Of a stretch of 64,000 nt of DNA, positions 58,807-64,000 are shown piece by piece. The translations under genes and the position numbers were made by a program. The stretch covers positions 27,628 to 91,627 of the forward strand of contig JAFYYV010000006.1 in assembly GCA_017557405.1 (NCBI GenBank), written 5' to 3'. The notes below the pieces were generated by a model that saw nothing but the letters and a program-made list of their open reading frames with translations, had not been told where the DNA came from and did not search any database. The stretch is from Prevotella sp. (GTDB lineage Bacteria; Bacteroidota; Bacteroidia; Bacteroidales; Bacteroidaceae). How positions within the stretch are numbered: position 1 is the stretch's first letter; each line of letters begins with the position of its first letter.

Positions 58807-61800
58807 ATGTCTCGTAGCAACTTATGTTTCTTGGGTAAATATCGTAAGGATGAGTTGGTAAGATACCTTGCCAGTTTGCATCTTTATGCCCAGAACTCTT
58901 CAAATATTCTGAGGCTATCTATGATGGTATATGAGGCACTATGTGGCAAAGGAGGACGTAAACATCTTCATATTCCTACATTTCAGAAGGAAATTGAAAA
59001 GAACTATAGCCATGACATGTATGAGGATCCACAGGAATACATGTTTGTAGATCTTGTGCATACTCCTAAGGGGTCCTATCGTGTTTATCCTGGGATATTC
59101 ACCTTCCTTCAATATAATCTTACCCGCCTGTTTGTGTTAGCTGAGGCTGAGCATGTCGAAGCAGAAACACTTTCATCTGTTTATGCCTTATTGGAATTGT
59201 CTGATACTATAGCTCAGAAGACGGGGAAGGGACGTTACGATATGGGGGATAAGGAGCACGTGGAATTGTATTGCTCAAACTACCAAGAAACGAATACATA
59301 CGAGAGCGTAGTGTCATTTTCGAAAAGAGATCTGGAGATCCTTTTTTCTAAGTATGGATTAGAACCGTCGTTTGTACAAACATTGGTCTTTCATTCAAGG
59401 AGTAAGGATGTCAAGCATTTCAAAATGACGATGGATGGCTATAGCCCCGTAGAAAAAACGCCTCTATATGCTGATGAACTAGGGAATTTTGTGGTTATAC
59501 AACCTTCATCATTGTTGAGTTGTGCCTATCTTCACTGCCTAGAAATACTGAGAGAGCGATTGGGGGAAGAAAAACTGAACCGCCGATATTTGGATGTGCT
59601 AATGGGCGAGGTGGCTTTGGCAATGAAGCAAACCGGAACCCATAATTGCGGTGGTGGGATAAAAGAAAATATAGGGTATTTGCTGTTTACTTACGATAAT
59701 GGCGGCAAGGTTTGTATAACAATAGCTCATCAGAAGTATGATGAAAAGAATTACAACCAAGTAAAGGATATAGCGATAAAACAATATCCCAATGATGATT
59801 TGCTTTATGTGGATATCAAGAGTTCCCTTAGTCTGAATATCGAAGCATCAAATCAGCATTTTGACCACGTCAGCTTGCTGATAGATGATTTTAAAGTGAT
59901 GATGGCTCAAAAGCATATGAATGCTACAGAGCTTTATTATTATTCGCAAGCACGCAAGCGTCTTTCTGGACACAATCTAGGACAGGAAATCGATATGTTT
60001 GCCTTTTACTGGGACAATAAACATACCTTTTACCGTGACCAGACTTATGACTTTTATAGTTTTGAAACGGGATTAGCATATGATATACGGTGCCAATACC
60101 TGGCAGAGCGCGATGAACACTTGGTGGACGGGCCTGGTCATTTAATGATGATTTGTCATTTTGATGATTATCCCAAGGAGATTCCCATTTATGTCCCGAT
60201 AGGAAATGGTTCACCCAAAGTGTTTGTAGGTGAATATGGAAATACGAGACTGACTACGATTCTTCATACGAGAGATAATGATGAGGTGTTGGGGCTACGC
60301 GAGATAGCCAAGAGTCTTGTTGTGTGGACTTACGGTTTTACCTATAAGTACGGGGAAGAATTACTGAACAGAAAACTAAAGCTAATGCTGAGTTTCTATG
60401 ATGGAACAAATCCCAAAATGAAACAATTGGATGATGATTTCTTAGAGTTTTCTATTCCGAGGAAGGTATTTGAAAGAAAACCTAAAGGGAAAACATATGA
60501 TTACCTGTTTTTCGACTTTTGGATTGAAGCCCTTTTAGAGTTTGGCTTGTGTGACGTGGAGGCTGTGAAGGAAAAGTCGGATGTGTTGTTTGAAGAATGT
60601 AAAGGTGAACTGCTCTTAATTGAACCTAAGGGAATTGTGTACTGGGCGGAGAATGATGGACATCAAGCCACATATTTTACGAATGATAATGCCTGCGACA
60701 GGGTATTGGATGACATTGCAGCCTATTTGAAAATGGGTGGTACCCCCAAAGCACTCGACCTAAAAGAATCGAAAGCTTTGGCACTGAAGATAATAGATTT
60801 TTTGGGTACAACCCTTAACGATTTGTTGTCACAATACGCTACGTCGAGATTTGTGGAGTCATTAATGGAACTGCATCATGGAACATTGTTCTGGTTAGCT
60901 TTTACCAGTATGAGATTCGAGAAGGTGAATGCTGTCATGACCTATTTGGGGGCTGATTATAGTGAGCAGAAAGCATACCTGTTCAAATATTCAGAAACGA
61001 ACAATCTAACGCAATGCTTGCTGGAGCGCATCGTAGCAAATGACTTCCATTCAGAGAATGATCCAAAACTTGTTGATATAGACAAAATATTTGCCTATAT
61101 GCATGAATTGTACACCTTCGGCATATATTTGGATTTCTTGACTTTCAAAATGCCTGGTACAGAGTTGGCAATACTGGCTAATGGTCGCGTTGGACTGCCA
61201 CAAGAACAGATAAACAAGCAGATGGCATATTTCTCTGATATGAGAGAAAATGAACTGTACAGACCTGACAGTTATCGGAAACTTCATGCTATGCAGAAAA
61301 GTCCTAATATAGACACAAAGGACGAAAACTTCTTGGATGCATTCAAAGAAGAATATCATATTGAGTATAGCCAGTGGAAGAAACTGCTTGAGGAATCGCT
61401 TAATTATGCCATTGGTCATGAAGAACCAATAGTGAATATTACATGGGAGACATTTGTTGATGAGATTCTGTTGAAAGTTATCACGAAAGAGGACGTAGAG
61501 CCGTTTAAGAAAACCTTCTGCATGTATAATGGCATGTCGGAAGGTGCGCTGCCAAGTGAGAGTTTCTCTCAGAGGTTTAACCGTAAATATCAAATATCGT
61601 CACGCCCTTGGGTATGTTATAGAGACTGCGTGATGTACAGCACCAAGTCATTGCACCAGCACGAACATGTGATGCTTGAAAGATTGGACGAAGGAAAGGT
61701 CCATGCGGAGGCTCAGAAGATGAGTAATTATATAAGTGACCTTAATCGCAGGAAAGGAATCGTTTTTGAGAATAATCTCAGAAACTATTATGACTCTTTG

Positions 61801-62229
61801 GGGATAGAAACGCTATTGGCTTTCCGTGGCGTTGAAATTGGCCCTGGTGAGCGGCTCGATAATAAAGAACCGCTGGGCGATATAGATGTGTTACTCATTG
61901 ATACGAAATGCAAGAAGATTGTCTGCATAGAAACCAAGGACTATTATGAGAGTAGGACTATTTATGAAGTTCTTACGGAGAATCGGAAAACGAGTGATGA
62001 CATGGAAATGCCTATTAAACGTGACGAATGGTGTAAGAGCCATATATGTGCTTTTGCCAGTCTTTGTAAAGAAGTTGATGATACCTACACTTGCTCATCG
62101 GTTTTTGTTACAGTGAACATGCCAGCCTACCAATATGGGCACAGTGAAGAGAAAAGTCCGATTCGGATAATACCTGCATTGGATTTAATGGAAGACCCAT
62201 TGATGGTATTTGAGGATGAAGAGGGGTGA
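58807..62229 (+). CDS. 1140-residue protein with C-terminal PD-(D/E)xK nuclease motif, unknown family
   Basis: A very large cytoplasmic protein starting at the ATG at 58807 after a good AGGAAGGAGG Shine-Dalgarno. I do not recognise the first 950 residues, which are mixed alpha/beta without a visible P-loop. Near the end, KGIVFENNLRNYYDSLGI leads into Asp1027 (PLGDIDVLLID) and Glu1042-Thr-Lys1044 (IVCIETKDYY), the D-x(n)-ExK pattern of restriction-like and NERD-type nucleases. It follows the ABC-three-component set in the same direction. A sensor-plus-nuclease giant is the best guess. Confidence 0.72.
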   Translation: MSRSNLCFLGKYRKDELVRYLASLHLYAQNSSNILRLSMMVYEALCGKGGRKHLHIPTFQKEIEKNYSHDMYEDPQEYMFVDLVHTPKGSYRVYPGIFTFLQYNLTRLFVLAEAEHVEAETLSSVYALLELSDTIAQKTGKGRYDMGDKEHVELYCSNYQETNTYESVVSFSKRDLEILFSKYGLEPSFVQTLVFHSRSKDVKHFKMTMDGYSPVEKTPLYADELGNFVVIQPSSLLSCAYLHCLEILRERLGEEKLNRRYLDVLMGEVALAMKQTGTHNCGGGIKENIGYLLFTYDNGGKVCITIAHQKYDEKNYNQVKDIAIKQYPNDDLLYVDIKSSLSLNIEASNQHFDHVSLLIDDFKVMMAQKHMNATELYYYSQARKRLSGHNLGQEIDMFAFYWDNKHTFYRDQTYDFYSFETGLAYDIRCQYLAERDEHLVDGPGHLMMICHFDDYPKEIPIYVPIGNGSPKVFVGEYGNTRLTTILHTRDNDEVLGLREIAKSLVVWTYGFTYKYGEELLNRKLKLMLSFYDGTNPKMKQLDDDFLEFSIPRKVFERKPKGKTYDYLFFDFWIEALLEFGLCDVEAVKEKSDVLFEECKGELLLIEPKGIVYWAENDGHQATYFTNDNACDRVLDDIAAYLKMGGTPKALDLKESKALALKIIDFLGTTLNDLLSQYATSRFVESLMELHHGTLFWLAFTSMRFEKVNAVMTYLGADYSEQKAYLFKYSETNNLTQCLLERIVANDFHSENDPKLVDIDKIFAYMHELYTFGIYLDFLTFKMPGTELAILANGRVGLPQEQINKQMAYFSDMRENELYRPDSYRKLHAMQKSPNIDTKDENFLDAFKEEYHIEYSQWKKLLEESLNYAIGHEEPIVNITWETFVDEILLKVITKEDVEPFKKTFCMYNGMSEGALPSESFSQRFNRKYQISSRPWVCYRDCVMYSTKSLHQHEHVMLERLDEGKVHAEAQKMSNYISDLNRRKGIVFENNLRNYYDSLGIETLLAFRGVEIGPGERLDNKEPLGDIDVLLIDTKCKKIVCIETKDYYESRTIYEVLTENRKTSDDMEMPIKRDEWCKSHICAFASLCKEVDDTYTCSSVFVTVNMPAYQYGHSEEKSPIRIIPALDLMEDPLMVFEDEEG

Positions 62230-62490
62230 ATGATTCGCAGTATTTTAGAGTTACGGAACTATGGATCAAGAACGAGATGGCTAACCAAATATAAGGAGGT
62301 GATGGAGTTTATAGAATGATGTCATCGGAACCCTTCGCGTCATAGAATAGAGGAGCATGATATGCTGAACTGGGTGAAGGCGAATAGGAAGAGAATGAAT
62401 GCCGGGGAGTTGAAGGAGCCTCGGTTGGGAAAGTTCAAAGAGCTGCTTGCGTTGAGTGAACAGTATAAACGGAAAAATCAATATGAGTAA
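62230..62490 (+). pseudogene. Remnant of a helicase-associated (HA) domain with in-frame TGA
   Basis: One frame reads WLTKYKEVMEFIE, stop, CHRNPSRHRIEEHDMLNW, then VKANRKRMNAGELKEPRLGK and FKELLALSEQYKRKNQYE. This is the W..YKxVxxFIExxxRxPS...LxNWxKxxRKxMNxGxL pattern of the helicase-associated domain repeated at the end of many Bacteroidetes helicases. The rest of the helicase is absent and the frame is broken by a TGA at 62317-62319. The part from the ATG at 62362 could still give 42 residues. Confidence 0.65.
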
Positions 62491-62531
62491 TAAGTTGGTT
62501 ACTTTTACTAAGGATAAATAGTTTGATTACT

Positions 62532-63626
62532 ATGCCAAAGACTAGAAATCATTACAAGATAGGGATTAATCTCTCTCGAGACAATACCATAATTAAAAGC
62601 ATTGACGTTCCATTTATCAATGCTGCAGCAGGACAGCTAGATAAAGTTTCGTTTTCCAAGCAGAAAATAGTAATAACAGCTGTTCGCAGTAAGAAATTTA
62701 AGGCTAATGATATTCTTAGCAATAAAGGTAATAGTCTGTATCAGCAGATTCTGAAAAGCATAATTTATCTCTATGTGGTTAATGGTGAGCGTGTAAGGAT
62801 TACGAAAATTAGAATAGAACGTTCAACTACTAGGGTTCATGAGGTAGTAAAAGAATATGAATTGGATAAAGATGCACAACCAATAACTGGTGCGTTTATC
62901 TTCCGCCATGCGATGCCGAATGCGGTTATAGACAGGATTTGGGGTGAAAGTGACGGTGACTATCTTCTACGGACAGTTTTGACACATTTTATAGGAGCAT
63001 TGGCATCTGGCAACAGATATTACATATTTGAAAGACATTGGAGAACATTTGAGCAGCTGTGTTTGTATCATAACAGAGCTGCGAATCCGAATAGGGATGT
63101 TGAGGCTTTGCAGAATATGAGAGGATATATTGTTGCCAATACAGGTAAGTTCAACGATGCAATAACCATGGCAACAGGTATCACAGAGGCTCAGTTCTTA
63201 TTGTTTGATTGGGAAGGGTATGTTGAAGGTAGTTTTAAACATACTACATCAACCGACAGCAAGTTGTACAAAAACGTATTCCCGAATTATTTTGTGGGAC
63301 TTAATACTGACGAGAGAATAGTGAAGATGTTGAGAATGATATTGCCATTGAGAAGTAGTGAACTATCGAATAATGGCACATTAGCTGTGGTACAAAGTCA
63401 TATTACGACCAATCTTGCGACATTGACGCGGAGTGATGAGCAGGTGTTGTGTATACTTTGCTGTAGGTATGCCTACTATTTAAGAAATAAGATATTTCAT
63501 GGTGAGTTGCCGGATTTCTCATTTAACTTCTCGCAGGGTACACAAGATGACAAGAGGTTAGATAAGATAAACCTGTTGTTAGAGGATTTGAATTATGAAT
63601 TGCTTTTGGACTTTAATGCATTGTAA
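62532..63626 (+). CDS. Protein with C-terminal HEPN-like RxxxxH motif (ApeA-like), unknown family
   Basis: 364 residues from the ATG at 62532 (MPKTRNHYKIGINLSRDNTI); an ATG at 62523 adds three residues. The N-terminal half is beta-rich and basic. The C-terminal half is helical and carries Arg318-Asn-Lys-Ile-Phe-His323 (YYLRNKIFHGEL), the RN(x)3H form of the HEPN ribonuclease motif. HEPN proteins are frequent effectors that cut tRNA or other RNA in abortive defence. It is the last gene before the terminator at 63631. Confidence 0.7.
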   Translation: MPKTRNHYKIGINLSRDNTIIKSIDVPFINAAAGQLDKVSFSKQKIVITAVRSKKFKANDILSNKGNSLYQQILKSIIYLYVVNGERVRITKIRIERSTTRVHEVVKEYELDKDAQPITGAFIFRHAMPNAVIDRIWGESDGDYLLRTVLTHFIGALASGNRYYIFERHWRTFEQLCLYHNRAANPNRDVEALQNMRGYIVANTGKFNDAITMATGITEAQFLLFDWEGYVEGSFKHTTSTDSKLYKNVFPNYFVGLNTDERIVKMLRMILPLRSSELSNNGTLAVVQSHITTNLATLTRSDEQVLCILCCRYAYYLRNKIFHGELPDFSFNFSQGTQDDKRLDKINLLLEDLNYELLLDFNAL

Positions 63627-63630
63627 GATA

Positions 63631-63670
63631 GACAAGAATCAGCCTGCGGGTTGATTCTTGTCGTTTTATT
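63631..63670 (+). terminator. Strong terminator closing the UpxY-led operon
   Basis: The perfect 11-bp arms GACAAGAATCA (63631-63641) and TGATTCTTGTC (63652-63662) are followed by GTTTTATTT. Confidence 0.85.
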
Positions 63671-63738
63671 TGCAATTGGTTCGAAGAAAAAAGTGATAAT
63701 TTTTGATGGGAAGGGGTGGAAGATTGGAGAAGATGTTG

Positions 63739-63746
63739 TATATTTG
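63739..63746 (+). promoter_or_regulatory. Bacteroidetes -7 promoter box (TATATTTG)
   Basis: A TAnnTTTG match 29 bp before the last gene; starts a new transcription unit after the terminator. Confidence 0.55.
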
Positions 63747-63774
63747 CAGTGGAAATATTTAGATGCATTTGATT

Positions 63775-64000
63775 ATGAAATATGCGTATATAGATGAATA
63801 TGGAGCCTATGGTTTTAAGTTCTCAGATCTGGGATGCACAGCACACTATATGGATACCATTCTTGACATAGTGAAAGGGTATAGGGATAATCAGAAAGAC
63901 GATTTTCTGGCCATTTCTGTTATTCAGACATGTATAGATGTTGTTCCCGATTTCTATCATCTGCCCAAAACCCTTCAAAAAACGGTGAAACATCAACTTG
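63775..64000 (+). CDS. Partial gene, possibly DUF3800-like at its N-terminus, cut by window
   Basis: The frame is open from the ATG at 63775 (in-frame ATG also at 63763) to the window end, 75 codons. It begins MKYAYIDEYGAYGFKF, which resembles the YIDEsGxxGF start of DUF3800 (RNase H-like) proteins found in defence islands. The continuation (DILDIVKGYRDNQ is not present as such; the text reads DTILDIVKGYRDNQKDDFLA) is not recognised. Too short for a firm call. Confidence 0.45.
   Translation, partial: MKYAYIDEYGAYGFKFSDLGCTAHYMDTILDIVKGYRDNQKDDFLAISVIQTCIDVVPDFYHLPKTLQKTVKHQL

Overview
The window looks like a Bacteroidales chromosome, most likely Prevotella or a close relative. The evidence is repeated Bacteroidetes-type promoter boxes (TAnnTTTG), a type IX secretion (T9SS) protein of the PorQ family, several secreted proteins with T9SS-like C-terminal tails, secreted proteins ending in dockerin-like repeats, and a UpxY-type antiterminator. 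No rRNA and no CRISPR array were seen; there is one tRNA gene.

Layout. 1-12.7 kb, mostly minus strand: a truncated NDP-forming acyl-CoA synthetase, two exported proteins of unknown function, a small acidic peptide, a secreted protein, a Bcp peroxiredoxin, and two secreted dockerin-tailed proteins, one of 1334 residues with chitobiase-type repeats. 12.7-13.5 kb is a structured intergenic region. 13.5-24.9 kb is core-like: an MFS-type transporter, a small membrane protein, a DUF1573 protein, ispH, a family 2 glycoside hydrolase with beta-glucuronidase features, cmk, porQ, a TonB-domain protein, a polyprenyl diphosphate synthase and a TatD nuclease, ending at tRNA-Ser(GGA).

25.0-28.8 kb, directly after the tRNA, is a plasmid-like remnant: an iteron-type Rep_3 initiator, four 21-22 bp iterons, a MobC-like protein, AT-rich blocks and short repeats. 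It has no integrase and no relaxase. 29.0-47.3 kb is a secretion and antagonism region: a TPR/transmembrane/HTH lipoprotein, then plus-strand genes for a DUF3244 protein, a lipoprotein, a caspase-fold (C13-like) peptidase, two S74-chaperone proteins, a trypsin-like protease, an LRR lipoprotein, and a 2039-residue Rhs protein. The Rhs protein has an AT-rich tip with an HExxH motif, and a small lipoprotein gene overlaps its end (candidate immunity gene). 47.3-50.2 kb is scarred DNA: ATPase fragments, an intact AAA/DUF4143 ATPase preceded by two direct-repeat arrays, and a broken REP-associated transposase.

50.3-63.7 kb is the most interesting part. It is a single plus-strand gene train, opened by a TATCTTTG promoter and a UpxY/NusG-like antiterminator and closed by a strong terminator. 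It carries two small ORFs separated by one amber codon, a ParA-like ATPase coupled to an HD phosphohydrolase, an ABC-three-component set (Mrr-like nuclease, middle component, DUF3732-like ABC ATPase), an 1140-residue protein with a C-terminal PD-(D/E)xK motif, and a protein with a HEPN-type RxxxxH motif. Two gene stubs sit between modules: the N-terminus of an HNH nuclease and a helicase-associated domain. I read this as a composite anti-phage or anti-plasmid island whose long transcript may depend on the antiterminator, with effectors swapped in and out. The assignment as defence is inference from domains and layout; the ORF structure and motifs are visible in the sequence.
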